Below, piece by piece: positions 1 to 8,196 of a DNA stretch of 64,000 nucleotides. The position numbers and the translations under genes were made by a program. Position 1 is the stretch's first letter. Every line of letters begins with the position of its first letter. The DNA is from Aquabacterium sp. A7-Y (GTDB taxonomy: Bacteria > Pseudomonadota > Gammaproteobacteria > Burkholderiales > Burkholderiaceae_C): positions 124,001-188,000 of the forward strand of contig NZ_JAPFBW010000011.1 of the NCBI RefSeq assembly GCF_026153205.1, given 5' to 3'. The notes under the pieces are model-generated. The model ran no database searches and was not told the DNA's origin. It worked only from the letters and a program-made list of their open reading frames with translations.

Positions 1-2305
1 ACAGCTCCTTCATCCAGGCGAGTTCGCGTGGGGTGTTGCCGTCCGCCCTGGCCAGCCGGGCGAGCCGGAAGCGGGCTTCCACCGCCGGCTCCAGTGGCTG
101 CGGGTGCTGCTGCAGGTAACGTTCGTAGGCCTTCGCCGCAGCGGCGCGGCTGCCGCCCGACTTCCCGGCCGCCTTCTCGTGCAGCTCGGCGACCTGCCAC
201 AGCGCCGCGCGCGCCTGCTGCGGGTCCTTCGTCTCGGCGGCCAGGCGCTCGAACTCACCTGCCGCCTGGGCCCAGCGGCCCTGCTCCAGGTAGACCACCG
301 CGAGCTTGCCGGCGACTTCGCCTTGCAGCGGGTGTTTGGGGTGGCGCTGCCGGAAGTCCTCCAGGCTGCGGGCCGCAGCGTCCCAGTCCTTCAGGCCGAT
401 CAGCGAAGCGGCCGCGTCGTACTGCGCGGTCGCGCGCACCGCGGACTGGGGTGCGACGACGGCGACACGCTCGAAATGCGCCACCGCGTCGCGCGATTGG
501 CCGGCCGCACGCGCCTGTTCGCCCTGCTTGTAGATCGCAGCAGCCTGACGCTCGACCAGCTCGCCGCGCGCCGGGTCCTTCTCGGGCGTCAGCATCAGCA
601 CTTCGGCGTAGGCCCGCTCCGCCTGGGCGAAGCCGCCGCGCTCGAAGGCGGTGTGCCCGATCACCGTCCAGGCCACGCGGCGTTGCGCCGGAGCGGCCGG
701 TGGATCGAGCGCCAGCACCTGCTGCGCGACGCTCGCGGCGCGTTCGGTGTCGTTGAGGCTGAACAGCGTCTCGGCGGCGTTCGTCAGCACGGCGCCGGTG
801 CGCGGATCGGCCGGGAAGGCCTGGGCGAAACGCAGCGCGCTCTCGACAGCCGTGCGCCGCAGGGCCGGCGCTTGGGCCGCGGCGACGCTCTTTTCCTGCG
901 CGGCATGGCTGAGCAGCGCGGCGTAGCCGGCGTCGGCGCTCTTGGCATGCGGCGGGTACTGGTAGGCCACCTTCTCGTACTCGGTGCCGGCCGCTTCGAA
1001 ACGCCCGTCCTCGAACAGCAGCTCGGCGAGCAGGAAGTGGTTCTGCGCCGCTTCCGGATCCGACGGGAAGGAGGCGATGTAAGCGCGGTACCAGCGCACC
1101 GCTTCCTGGTAGTCCTCGGACTTTTTGCTCTTCTGCGCGCTCGCGTGGTAGTGGCGCGCCAGCTCGCTCAGATGGGTTTTCACCAGCGGCTGGGCGTGTT
1201 CCCAGCCGGACGGGTTGGCGCGGCGGAACTCGCTGTCGACGCCGTAGTGGGCGACGTAGTCCTTCTTGGCGTCGAGCGCCAGCGTGGCGAAGCCGGCCTG
1301 CTGGTAGATGTCGATGACACGCGCCTGCAGCACCGGCGCCTGGGCGTGCAGCGGGTGGCGCCGGGTGAAGGCACCCAGGGTGTCGGCCGCGTCCTTGGTG
1401 CGCTCCTGCTTGATGTAAAGCTCGCCGAGCTGCTGGTAGACGCGGAACTCGTAGCTGCGGCGGGCCTCGCCGTTCATGTAGGCCGGGATGGACTCGGCAC
1501 CTTGCAGGTTCTGCAGCGAGAGGCTGGTAACGCGGAAGGTGTCTTCGACCAGCTCACGGTCGGCGCGGCTCAGGCCCTTGAGGCTGTCGAGCTCGGTGTC
1601 GCCCTCCTGCCCGGCCAGATTCATGTCGAGCACGCCGAAAAACGAAGCCAGCGCCTCTTCGAGCCGCCCTTGCTTGAAGAGCGACCAGCCGTGCATGTAC
1701 AACGCGCGCTCGCGATAGGGGTTGGACGGGTCGCCGTCCAGCACCGCGGCGTAGGCCTGCTCGGCCTTGGCGTAGTCGCGCGCGGTGAAGAGCAGCTCGC
1801 CGCGGCGGAAATGCGCCTCGTCGCGGTAGGCGGTCTGCGGATAGTCGCGCACCAGCCGGTCCAGGGTCTGCAGCGCGAGCTCCAGCGCCCCGCCCTGCTC
1901 GTGGGCGCGCCCCAGCTGGTAGAGCACGCGGTCGTTGCCGGGGTCCTGCGGGTAGGTCTTCAGGAACTCCTGGTAGCGCGCGATCGCGGCCCGGTAGTCC
2001 GGGCCGGTGGCGCCCGGCGCCTCGGCGCCGCTCTGGTCGGCGACATCCATCTCCAGGTCGCCGAGGCGGCGCATTGCTTCCGAGCGCTGCGGCGCGTTCG
2101 GCGCCGCCGCCAGAAACTCGCGATAGGCGGCGATGGTCTGCGCCTCGCTGACCGCGATGCCGGGGTCCGGCTCCACCACCACCTCGCGGCCGGCCAGCGT
2201 CCTGAGTGTGGGTTCGTTGTCGGGCGATGCCGGCTTGCGCAGCACCGAACAGGCGCACAGCCCGCCGGCAATCAGCAGCAGCAGGCTATTTCGTGGCCGC
2301 ATCAT
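1..2305 (-). CDS. TPR-repeat lipoprotein, partial (C-terminus beyond the window)
   Basis: The reading frame is open from 2305 to the left edge of the window, so about 768 codons are visible and the C-terminus is missing. It begins MMRPRNSLLLLIAGGLCAC, a lipoprotein signal peptide with a lipobox-like LCAC around residue 19. The rest is a chain of helical tetratricopeptide-like repeats (for example GDLEMDVAD, YAKAEQAYAAVLDGDPSNPY, YEKVAYQYPPHAKSADAGYA), a scaffold fold for protein-protein contacts. Start at 2305 or 2302; it overlaps the end of the preceding TPR gene by 20 bases, which suggests translational coupling. It is the last visible gene of the minus-strand envelope operon. The two successive TPR genes next to small outer-membrane barrels recall the GltD/GltE part of the myxobacterial gliding (Glt) envelope complex, but that link is inference. 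No catalytic motif was seen. Confidence 0.85.
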   Translation of the reverse strand, partial: MMRPRNSLLLLIAGGLCACSVLRKPASPDNEPTLRTLAGREVVVEPDPGIAVSEAQTIAAYREFLAAAPNAPQRSEAMRRLGDLEMDVADQSGAEAPGATGPDYRAAIARYQEFLKTYPQDPGNDRVLYQLGRAHEQGGALELALQTLDRLVRDYPQTAYRDEAHFRRGELLFTARDYAKAEQAYAAVLDGDPSNPYRERALYMHGWSLFKQGRLEEALASFFGVLDMNLAGQEGDTELDSLKGLSRADRELVEDTFRVTSLSLQNLQGAESIPAYMNGEARRSYEFRVYQQLGELYIKQERTKDAADTLGAFTRRHPLHAQAPVLQARVIDIYQQAGFATLALDAKKDYVAHYGVDSEFRRANPSGWEHAQPLVKTHLSELARHYHASAQKSKKSEDYQEAVRWYRAYIASFPSDPEAAQNHFLLAELLFEDGRFEAAGTEYEKVAYQYPPHAKSADAGYAALLSHAAQEKSVAAAQAPALRRTAVESALRFAQAFPADPRTGAVLTNAAETLFSLNDTERAASVAQQVLALDPPAAPAQRRVAWTVIGHTAFERGGFAQAERAYAEVLMLTPEKDPARGELVERQAAAIYKQGEQARAAGQSRDAVAHFERVAVVAPQSAVRATAQYDAAASLIGLKDWDAAARSLEDFRQRHPKHPLQGEVAGKLAVVYLEQGRWAQAAGEFERLAAETKDPQQARAALWQVAELHEKAAGKSGGSRAAAAKAYERYLQQHPQPLEPAVEARFRLARLARADGNTPRELAWMKEL

Positions 2306-4184
2306 GGCTCTCTTCCTGCTTGAGCTTGGCGTGGTCATAAAGCTGTGCGACCGCGAAGCGCGCTTGCGTGGTGTAGACGGCCAGGCGCTCCTTCTGGCGC
2401 AGCAGCTCGGCCGCGGCGAGGGCTTCGACCACCTGTTGCTGTTCGCCGCGCAGCGCCACGACGCGAGGCATCAGCGCGGCGATGCGCTGGCCGAGCTCGG
2501 GAATGCGTGCGCCGAAACGGTCGAAACGCGCCGGTTCGTCGCGCTGGGCCTGCTCGAGCGCCGCGCCGCGCCGGCGCGCCTCGGCCAGCTCGCCGCCGAG
2601 GCTGCCAAAAGCCTTTTTGGCCTCCCACAGCCGCACCGGGAAGTCCTGCGCCAGCTGCCAGTTCAGCACCCCGGCCGCGAGCCGATAGCGCTCGCGTGCC
2701 GGGTCCAGCTCCGGGTCCGAGCCGGCCCGCTCCAGGGCGTCCCTGACGCGCGCAAGCCGGGCCAGCAGCTCGCGTTGTTTCGCGTCGCCGAAGGCGCCGG
2801 CGTCCGCGTCGGCCTCGACCCGCGCCAGCTCCGCCGCGAGCTCGTCGCGGCGCCGCTCCAGTGCGGCCTGCCCGTTTTCGCTGTGCCGGGCGCTTTCGAG
2901 GATCTTCGGCAGGCGCTCGGCATAGGCCTGGCGTCGGTGCGCGAGCATGTCGTCGAAGGCGCCCAGCTTGCCTTGCCAGTCCTGCAGATTGTTTTCCAGG
3001 AAACGCAGGTCGCGGTAGTTCTTGAAGGCTTCCTGGAACTCGTGCCCCGCCAGCACCTGCGCGAGGTGGCCGGCATGCGGCATCTCGGGCAGCTCGCGCA
3101 GGCTCCAGAACCAGCCCATTTCCTCACCGGGGTTGTGGGCCATCAGGCCGTCGACCAGCCGGCCGGCGCGGATCGCGGCGATGGATTCGTCGAGCGCGGT
3201 GTTTTCCCGCTCGAAGGTCTCGATGGCCTCCTGGTAGCGCTGCAGCGACTGCCCCCAGGCGCCCAGCTCGGCATAGGCGTAGGCGACGGCGATCTTCGCT
3301 TCGAGCACCGCGGCATCGCTGGCATCGCGCTGACTCAGCTCGGTCCAGGGCACCAGGGCCAGCCTGGGGCTGTCGAGCGCCGCAGCGGCCCAGCCGAAAC
3401 CCAGCAAGGCCTTGTTGGCCTGCGGACTGGACAGGCGCACCCGCTCCAGATAGGTCCGCGCCGGCTCGGCGCGCTGCTCCTGCAGGGCCGCGAAACCGAG
3501 CGCCACGTTGGCCTTGTCGCGCAGGCTGCGCAGCTCCTCGGTGGTGGCGGGCGCCCGGCCAAGCTCGTCGAGCCAGACGCTGCCGCCGGCCGTGTCGCCG
3601 CTCTTGATCAGCGCGACCCCCAGGTTGTAGCGCACATAGGGCCCGGCCCCATCCTTCAGCGGCAGGCCCTGGAGCGCGGCGGCGGCGCCTGCGTAGTCGG
3701 CGCGCGCCATCGCCAGATAGGCCTTGAGCAGCCCCCGCTCCTCGTCGAGCTCGGGCGGCAGGTGGGTCTCGACGCGGTCGAGGGCCGCCTGCGCTTCCAC
3801 CACAAAACCGCGCTGGTAGCGGATCTTGGCCAGATAGAACCAGGCCCGGTCGCGCACCGCCGGCGCGGCGCCCTTCTCGATCAGCTGTTCGAAGATCCGG
3901 CCGGCCTCGCGGTGCAGCCCGTAGGACAGCAACAGGCCGCCGCGCAGGATCTCGGCTTCGTCGGCGTGCTGCGGCAGGCGCTCGAAGTGCTGCGACACCA
4001 TCAGCGTGGTCAGCGAGGTGAAGTAGCGGTCCTGGAAAAAGTAGAACAGGCCGTCGCCGTAATGCGGGTCCTGGACGACACGCGGCAGGTCGGCGGCGCC
4101 TGCCGGCGCGGCGGCCGCGAGCGCCATGGCGGCGACCGCGGCCAGCCGCGTCAACGCGGGGCGGAGGGAAAACCGCGAATGCAT
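2286..4184 (-). CDS. Secreted TPR-repeat protein
   Basis: 632 residues. The N-terminus (MHSRFSLRPALTRLAAVAAM followed by an alanine-rich stretch ending APAGA/AD) is a Sec signal peptide. After it comes a short conserved-looking segment (HYGDGLFYFFQDRYFTSLT) and then helical repeats with TPR spacing: GGLLLSYGLHREAGRIFEQL, DRAWFYLAKIRYQRGFVVEA, GPYVRYNLGVALIKSGD. The last third is charged, rich in E, R and A, and probably coiled coil. No enzymatic motif is visible; a periplasmic scaffold role is inferred. It starts 13 bases after the gene for the 193-residue periplasmic protein and its end overlaps the start of the next TPR lipoprotein, so all three are probably made together. Confidence 0.85.
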   Translation of the reverse strand: MHSRFSLRPALTRLAAVAAMALAAAAPAGAADLPRVVQDPHYGDGLFYFFQDRYFTSLTTLMVSQHFERLPQHADEAEILRGGLLLSYGLHREAGRIFEQLIEKGAAPAVRDRAWFYLAKIRYQRGFVVEAQAALDRVETHLPPELDEERGLLKAYLAMARADYAGAAAALQGLPLKDGAGPYVRYNLGVALIKSGDTAGGSVWLDELGRAPATTEELRSLRDKANVALGFAALQEQRAEPARTYLERVRLSSPQANKALLGFGWAAAALDSPRLALVPWTELSQRDASDAAVLEAKIAVAYAYAELGAWGQSLQRYQEAIETFERENTALDESIAAIRAGRLVDGLMAHNPGEEMGWFWSLRELPEMPHAGHLAQVLAGHEFQEAFKNYRDLRFLENNLQDWQGKLGAFDDMLAHRRQAYAERLPKILESARHSENGQAALERRRDELAAELARVEADADAGAFGDAKQRELLARLARVRDALERAGSDPELDPARERYRLAAGVLNWQLAQDFPVRLWEAKKAFGSLGGELAEARRRGAALEQAQRDEPARFDRFGARIPELGQRIAALMPRVVALRGEQQQVVEALAAAELLRQKERLAVYTTQARFAVAQLYDHAKLKQEESHDAATK

Positions 4185-4197
4185 GTGCCGGCCGCCC

Positions 4198-4779
4198 TTA
4201 TTGCCAGACCTTGACGTCGAACTCCGGCTGCAGCTTGCCGGTGGAGTCCTTGATGCGCAGCTCGATGTACTTGGCGTCGCTGCCCTTCTCGAACTTCACG
4301 GTCGCGCCGCGCCGGTAGTCGCGCTCGTGCGGGCCCACGCCGGTGAAAAACGCGACCAGCTCGTGTTCACCGGTCTTGAGGTTGCCGAGGTAGACGCGCT
4401 GCACGCCGCCGCGGTGCAGGGCCTGCACTTCCGCCGGGGTGTAGAGGTAGTTCGCCACCACCTTGTCGTCCAGCTTCAGCTGCAGCGAATCGAGCGCGAA
4501 CAGCTTGCCGACGTCCATCGAGACGAACACCGCGACCTGGGTACTGGCCGGGAACAGCAACTCCTCCTCCAGCACCAGGAGGTCGCGGTTGAGCTGGATG
4601 ATGTCGCTCTTGAGGGTCTGGATGCGCTCGTCCAGGCCAGCCGGCCCGGGCGCGGCCTCGGCAGGCGCGCTCGCGGCCGCCGCGGCGGGCGGCGGCGCAT
4701 CCACGCTCCAGGCCGCGGGCAGCGCCGCGACAGCCATCAGGAACCCGAGGGCCAGCGCCCTGCAGTCGATACGGGACAT
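4198..4779 (-). CDS. Periplasmic protein with short coiled coil, family not recognised
   Basis: 193 residues from the ATG at 4779. Upstream in-frame codons exist, but this start gives a clean signal peptide (MSRIDCRALALGFLMAVAAL, cleavage near AAWS/VDA). A proline/alanine linker is followed by a predicted coiled coil (DERIQTLKSDIIQLNRDLLV, residues about 55-75) and a beta-rich C-terminal domain of about 115 residues (VAVFVSMDVGKLFALDSLQL onward) that looks like a small beta-sandwich. I do not recognise a named function. It lies 13 bases after the DUF3570 gene and 13 bases before the TPR gene in the same operon. A structural role linking the outer-membrane barrels to the TPR scaffold is inference from context. 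Confidence 0.8.
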   Translation of the reverse strand: MSRIDCRALALGFLMAVAALPAAWSVDAPPPAAAAASAPAEAAPGPAGLDERIQTLKSDIIQLNRDLLVLEEELLFPASTQVAVFVSMDVGKLFALDSLQLKLDDKVVANYLYTPAEVQALHRGGVQRVYLGNLKTGEHELVAFFTGVGPHERDYRRGATVKFEKGSDAKYIELRIKDSTGKLQPEFDVKVWQ

Positions 4780-4792
4780 ACGGCTCGCTCTC

Positions 4793-5980
4793 TCAATAAG
4801 TGGCCGACAGGTAGACCTGGAACACATTGGCATTGAAGGCATACGGGGCGCCGGTCCGGAGGTCGGTGAAATCGCTGTACTTGAAGCGCTTGTACTCATA
4901 CGTGGCATGGGCCTTGATCTCGTACTCGCCCGGCACGCGGGTCAGGCGGCGCGCCACCTTGCCGCCCAGGCCGATCGAGTTGAAGGTGCTGAGCTGGCGG
5001 TTGCGCGAGACGTAGGTCGTCTCGTTGCGCGCGTTGTCGCTATAGAACAGCGCGCTCGACTGCGTGTGGTAACGCAGGTAGGTGTCGGCCAGCCAGGCCT
5101 CGCCGAAGTAGCGGCTGTAGCCGACTTCGGCCGTGTGGGCCTGGACGTCCCAGGTGTCCCAGAAGTAACGGTACTCGGCATGCACGGCGCTGCCCGATCC
5201 GATCGCGCCCACGGCGCGGACCTTCACGGCCCGGCTGGAGCGGGTGCGGGGGCTGCGCTCCGGCACCAGCGTGCCGAACACCTGCGCGGCCCGGTAGGGA
5301 TTGCCCAGGTAGCCGCTGTCCGAGACCATCTCCAGGTTGAGGCTCGCCAGCCAGCGTGGCGTCAGGATCTGGGTGACACCCAGCCGGTAGCGCCAGTGCC
5401 GCGCAGTGTCGAAAAAGCCGGTGTCGGAGCGGCCCACCTTGTCCGACCCACGTGAGAAACCCAGATTCACCGTCGTCATGCCGCCGAAGACGTCCTGGGC
5501 CAGGTCGAGGCTGACGCCGTCGGCGATGTAGTCCGGCTCCTTGCTGTGCGAGGTCGACAGCGTGATCATCGAATCGCGGTAGACGTAGTCCACGCCCAGG
5601 CCGTATTCGGTGCGGCGCTCGTCGAAGGGGCTGGCCGTCGTCACGACGTCGATCGAGGCGTTGCTGACCGCGTCGACATAGTAGGACGCCGAGAGCGACA
5701 CGCGGTCGGCCATGCTCTTGCGCACCAGCAGCGCCGGGCCGGACGCCTTGATGCCGCCGCCGTCGTAGACGTGGTACAGCGCCTCGGCGCGGTCTTCGGG
5801 CAGGTTGACGGCCTGTGCCGAAGCGCCCGCCAGCGCACCGCCCAGCAGGCCCGCAATGCGAGCGGTCGTGTGGCCGGGCCGGCGCGGCCGGGCCCGGCAC
5901 TGTCCCATCCAGGCGCGCAGCGCCCTCAGCGCAGGCTGCCAGTGGGCCGCCCCTTCGAGCCGCCGGCTAGTTGCAGCCAC
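4793..5980 (-). CDS. DUF3570-family outer-membrane beta-barrel protein
   Basis: 395 residues. The start is set by a strong ribosome-binding site: AAGGAGG lies five bases before the GTG at 5980, whereas the ATG at 5908 has none. This gives a long n-region before the hydrophobic signal (IAGLLGGALAGASAQA). The mature part begins VNLPEDRAEALYHVYDGGGI and alternates hydrophobic/polar strands typical of a porin-like barrel, ending in aromatic YLSATY as outer-membrane barrels do. The family match to DUF3570 rests on the N-terminal ALYHVYDGGG and VSASYYVDAVS-like strands and on the adjacent DUF4266 gene, its usual partner. The start overlaps the DUF4266 stop by 14 bases. Substrate or partner is unknown; it may house or anchor the DUF4266 lipoprotein at the outer membrane (inference). 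Confidence 0.88.
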   Translation of the reverse strand: MAATSRRLEGAAHWQPALRALRAWMGQCRARPRRPGHTTARIAGLLGGALAGASAQAVNLPEDRAEALYHVYDGGGIKASGPALLVRKSMADRVSLSASYYVDAVSNASIDVVTTASPFDERRTEYGLGVDYVYRDSMITLSTSHSKEPDYIADGVSLDLAQDVFGGMTTVNLGFSRGSDKVGRSDTGFFDTARHWRYRLGVTQILTPRWLASLNLEMVSDSGYLGNPYRAAQVFGTLVPERSPRTRSSRAVKVRAVGAIGSGSAVHAEYRYFWDTWDVQAHTAEVGYSRYFGEAWLADTYLRYHTQSSALFYSDNARNETTYVSRNRQLSTFNSIGLGGKVARRLTRVPGEYEIKAHATYEYKRFKYSDFTDLRTGAPYAFNANVFQVYLSATY

Positions 5981-6212
5981 AGCCGCCTCCTTGCACGCCG
6001 GTGGCGCCGCGGGCGCCCTCGCGCACGTCGTGGATGTGTTCGAAATGTTTGGCCGACAGCGCATCGCGCGACACCTGCATGATGGGATCGGCCAGGCGCT
6101 CACGCTCATAGGGCTTGACCCAGGGTTCGACGGCGCAGCCGCTCAGCATCGATGTCAGACCCAGCACGGCCAGCACCGGACCTCGGAGGAGCATCCTTCT
6201 CGGCATCTTCAT
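5967..6212 (-). CDS. DUF4266-family lipoprotein with C-terminal CGC tail
   Basis: 81 residues from the ATG at 6212, which overlaps the thioredoxin stop as ATGA. Signal peptide MKMPRRMLLRGPVLAVLGLT ends in the lipobox LSGC, so the mature protein is a lipid-anchored peptide of under 60 residues. Visible family features are VKPYERERLADPIMQ, the region SAKHFEHIHDVREGARGATG and the invariant-looking end VQGGGCGCN. Two cysteines separated by one glycine at the very C-terminus make a likely redox or metal site; the coupled upstream gene is a TlpA-type thioredoxin that could act on it (inference). DUF4266 and DUF3570 genes commonly travel together. Function is not established. Confidence 0.88.
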   Translation of the reverse strand: MKMPRRMLLRGPVLAVLGLTSMLSGCAVEPWVKPYERERLADPIMQVSRDALSAKHFEHIHDVREGARGATGVQGGGCGCN

Positions 6213-6718
6213 TCCTTCAGCAAGTCGCGGATCTGCTGGTCGTAGGTGTTTTCGTAGCCGCTCAGGTAGCCGCGGTGCAGAAAGCGCACGCGGCCGTCCC
6301 GGTCGAGGATCAAGGTCGAGGGCATGGCCTTGAGGTCGTACAGCCGGCTCACCGTCTTGTCGCTGTCGAACAGCACCGGGAACTTCAGCCCCAGCTTGGT
6401 CGCCATGCTGGCCGCGTTGCGGCCGTCCTCGTCGACGTTGACGGCCAGCACCGTGAAGCCCGAGCCCCGGTACTTCTCGTAGAGCCGGTTCAGGTGCGGC
6501 ATCTCCTCGCGGCAGGGGCCGCACCAGGTGGCCCAGAAGTTGATCATCACGACCCGTCCGCGCTGCTCCTGCAGCCGCAGGTTCTGGCCCTGCAAGCTGC
6601 GCAGCGTGAAGTCCGGCGCCGCCGACTGTGGCCCGGCAGCGGTCGCCGGCAAGGCGGTGCACAGGGCCAGCGTCAGCGTCAGGACGCGGCCTAGGGTTCG
6701 AAAGCCAGGGTGTTGCAT
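6209..6718 (-). CDS. TlpA-like periplasmic thioredoxin
   Basis: 169 residues. The ATG at 6718 is preferred over 6733 because AGGAG stands six bases upstream of it and lies inside the longer reading frame. A signal peptide (VLTLTLALCTALPATAAG) is followed by a complete AhpC/TSA-Redoxin fold: APDFTLRSLQG, then INFWATWCGPCREEMPHLN with the CGPC active site at residues 66-69, the cis-proline segment AMPSTLILDRDGRV, and GYLSGYEN. The WCGPC motif is typical of ResA/TlpA reductants that act on apocytochrome c or other extracytoplasmic thiols. In this operon possible targets are the CXXCH haem sites of the HzsA-like protein and the CGC tail of the DUF4266 lipoprotein encoded immediately downstream. 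Confidence 0.92.
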   Translation of the reverse strand: MQHPGFRTLGRVLTLTLALCTALPATAAGPQSAAPDFTLRSLQGQNLRLQEQRGRVVMINFWATWCGPCREEMPHLNRLYEKYRGSGFTVLAVNVDEDGRNAASMATKLGLKFPVLFDSDKTVSRLYDLKAMPSTLILDRDGRVRFLHRGYLSGYENTYDQQIRDLLKE

Positions 6719-6742
6719 GCGGTACTCCTGCACAAGCCGCCG

Positions 6743-7390
6743 TCAGAAGAAAAAGGTGAGACCCGCGGTCAGTTCGAGGTTGTGGGTGCTCTGGCGCTTG
6801 CCGAGCAGGTCGAGCGAAAACATGTGGTCGCGCAGGTCCACCTGCAGGGCGGCCCAGTCCGCCAGGAACACCCGCGAGCCGAGCCCGACGTTGATGGTCT
6901 GGTTGCGCTGGTCGTTGAAGCGGGTGCTGCCGACACCGGCGATCAGGTACATCGCCGAGGCCTTGGCGCGCCGGCTGCCGAAAAACACCTCGCCGGGCAG
7001 CAGGTTGTAGCCGACCGAGAGGTTGTAGTAGGTCAGGGTTTCCTTCTCGCCGCCGAACACGCCGCCGGGCAATATCTGCCGGAAGGACTCGTCGCTGACC
7101 TGGGTGCGCGCATAGGCGCCCTCGACGAAAAAGTCCTCGGTGAGGTGGTAGCCCAGCCGCACGCCCGTGACCACGCTGGAGCCGAAGTTCTGGGTGGAAT
7201 AGATGCCCGTGAAGAGACCGGCCACCAGATCGTTCGACGGGATGCGCGGCCGCTGCACGTCGCGGCGGTCGACCTCGGGCACGACGACCTGCTCGTTGGC
7301 GGGTTGCGGATCCGCCGCGGCGGCCATGGTCGGCGCCATCGCCAGCACGGCGGTGGTCAGCAGCGGGAGGGCAAGGTCCTGGAGGCGCAT
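6743..7390 (-). CDS. Small outer-membrane beta-barrel protein
   Basis: 215 residues. Signal peptide MRLQDLALPLLTTAVLAMAP with cleavage near MAAAA/DPQ. An acidic N-terminal segment (VVVPEVDRRDVQRPRIPSND) precedes about eight amphipathic strands, and the protein ends in LTAGLTFFF, a terminal phenylalanine signature of BAM-assembled barrels. It resembles the OMP_myx_plus type of small barrel (TIGR04565) found in myxobacterial and other envelope clusters; this assignment is from memory of the strand pattern and not certain. It starts 17 bases after the SH3-barrel gene, with which it shares the barrel size and FFF ending, so the two are probably paralogues. Confidence 0.85.
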   Translation of the reverse strand: MRLQDLALPLLTTAVLAMAPTMAAAADPQPANEQVVVPEVDRRDVQRPRIPSNDLVAGLFTGIYSTQNFGSSVVTGVRLGYHLTEDFFVEGAYARTQVSDESFRQILPGGVFGGEKETLTYYNLSVGYNLLPGEVFFGSRRAKASAMYLIAGVGSTRFNDQRNQTINVGLGSRVFLADWAALQVDLRDHMFSLDLLGKRQSTHNLELTAGLTFFF

Positions 7391-7407
7391 AGGGTTCGTG
7401 GGTCGCG

Positions 7408-8196
7408 TTAGAAAAAGAAGGAGAGGCCGGCGCTGATCGCCCGGTATTCGATCGACCGCTGCTCCGAGACGAAGGCGGTGTAGAAGGCGTAGTCCGCGCT
7501 CAGGACGAAACGGTCGCTCAGGTGCCAGCGCAGGCCGACCACGGCGTCGGCCAAATTGGCGTTGGTTTTCACCGCGCCCACCAAGCTGGCGTTGGGCACG
7601 TTCTTGAAGCGGCCGACGCCGATGCCGAAAAACGGCGACAGGCGCCGGTCCGACCAGGGTTCGGCCACCGCGTTGACATGCCAGAAGCTGGTGCCGGAGA
7701 ACACGCCCTGCACCTGCCCGACGCTGGCTTCCACGCTCAGCGAAGGTGAAAAGCGGTAGCCGGTCCAGAGCTTCAGCATGGGCTCGGAGTCGAAGCGGCC
7801 CCAGGCGCCGCCGAGCTGGATGCGGCGCTGCAGGTAGTCGTCCAGCAGGACATCGCGGAAGGTCTTCTGGCCGCCAGCCTCGGTCAAGGTGCTTTCCAGC
7901 TGCTGGCGGCGCACCCAGCCCTGCTTGCCACCGGCGGTGCGCACCTTGAACCAGTCGGTGTGGCGCAGCTCGATCTCTATCCATTCGTGGCGCTCGGCCA
8001 CATGAAAAACCGGGTAACCGCGCCCCGGTCCGGTGTGCAGCTCGATGTAGGGATCGCTCACCTGCACCCGCTCCAGCACCGGGTCCGCCGCCTGTGCCGA
8101 TGCGCAGCCGAGCAGGCACGCGAGCAGACAGGCGCGCAGCACGCCGCGTGCGGCTTGCCCGCGCCGTAGAACAACAGAGGCCATCAGACAACTCAC
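7408..8196 (-). CDS. SH3-domain outer-membrane beta-barrel protein
   Basis: 262 residues if the GTG at 8196 is used (GTGA overlap with the upstream stop); an ATG at 8184 is the alternative, and neither has a clear Shine-Dalgarno. A signal peptide ends near ASAQA/ADP. Residues about 40-100 form a bacterial SH3-like domain (VSDPYIELHTGPGRGYPVFH, TDWFKVRTAGGKQGWV), usually a peptidoglycan or protein ligand module. The remainder is an eight-strand-like barrel (FRDVLLDDYLQRRIQLGGAW, LWTGYRFSPSLSVEASVGQV) ending ISAGLSFFF. The combination suggests an outer-membrane barrel that holds an SH3 module in the periplasm. It is in the middle of the redox/TPR operon. Confidence 0.85.
   Translation of the reverse strand: MSCLMASVVLRRGQAARGVLRACLLACLLGCASAQAADPVLERVQVSDPYIELHTGPGRGYPVFHVAERHEWIEIELRHTDWFKVRTAGGKQGWVRRQQLESTLTEAGGQKTFRDVLLDDYLQRRIQLGGAWGRFDSEPMLKLWTGYRFSPSLSVEASVGQVQGVFSGTSFWHVNAVAEPWSDRRLSPFFGIGVGRFKNVPNASLVGAVKTNANLADAVVGLRWHLSDRFVLSADYAFYTAFVSEQRSIEYRAISAGLSFFF

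Noticed and set aside
104-2323. 739-codon plus-strand open frame at the left end
   Set aside because: It is the antisense of the TPR lipoprotein whose minus-strand frame has a signal peptide, a lipobox and TPR repeats.
2133-4214. 693-codon plus-strand open frame
   Set aside because: It lies opposite the TPR protein with a good signal peptide; composition is typical of an antisense frame.
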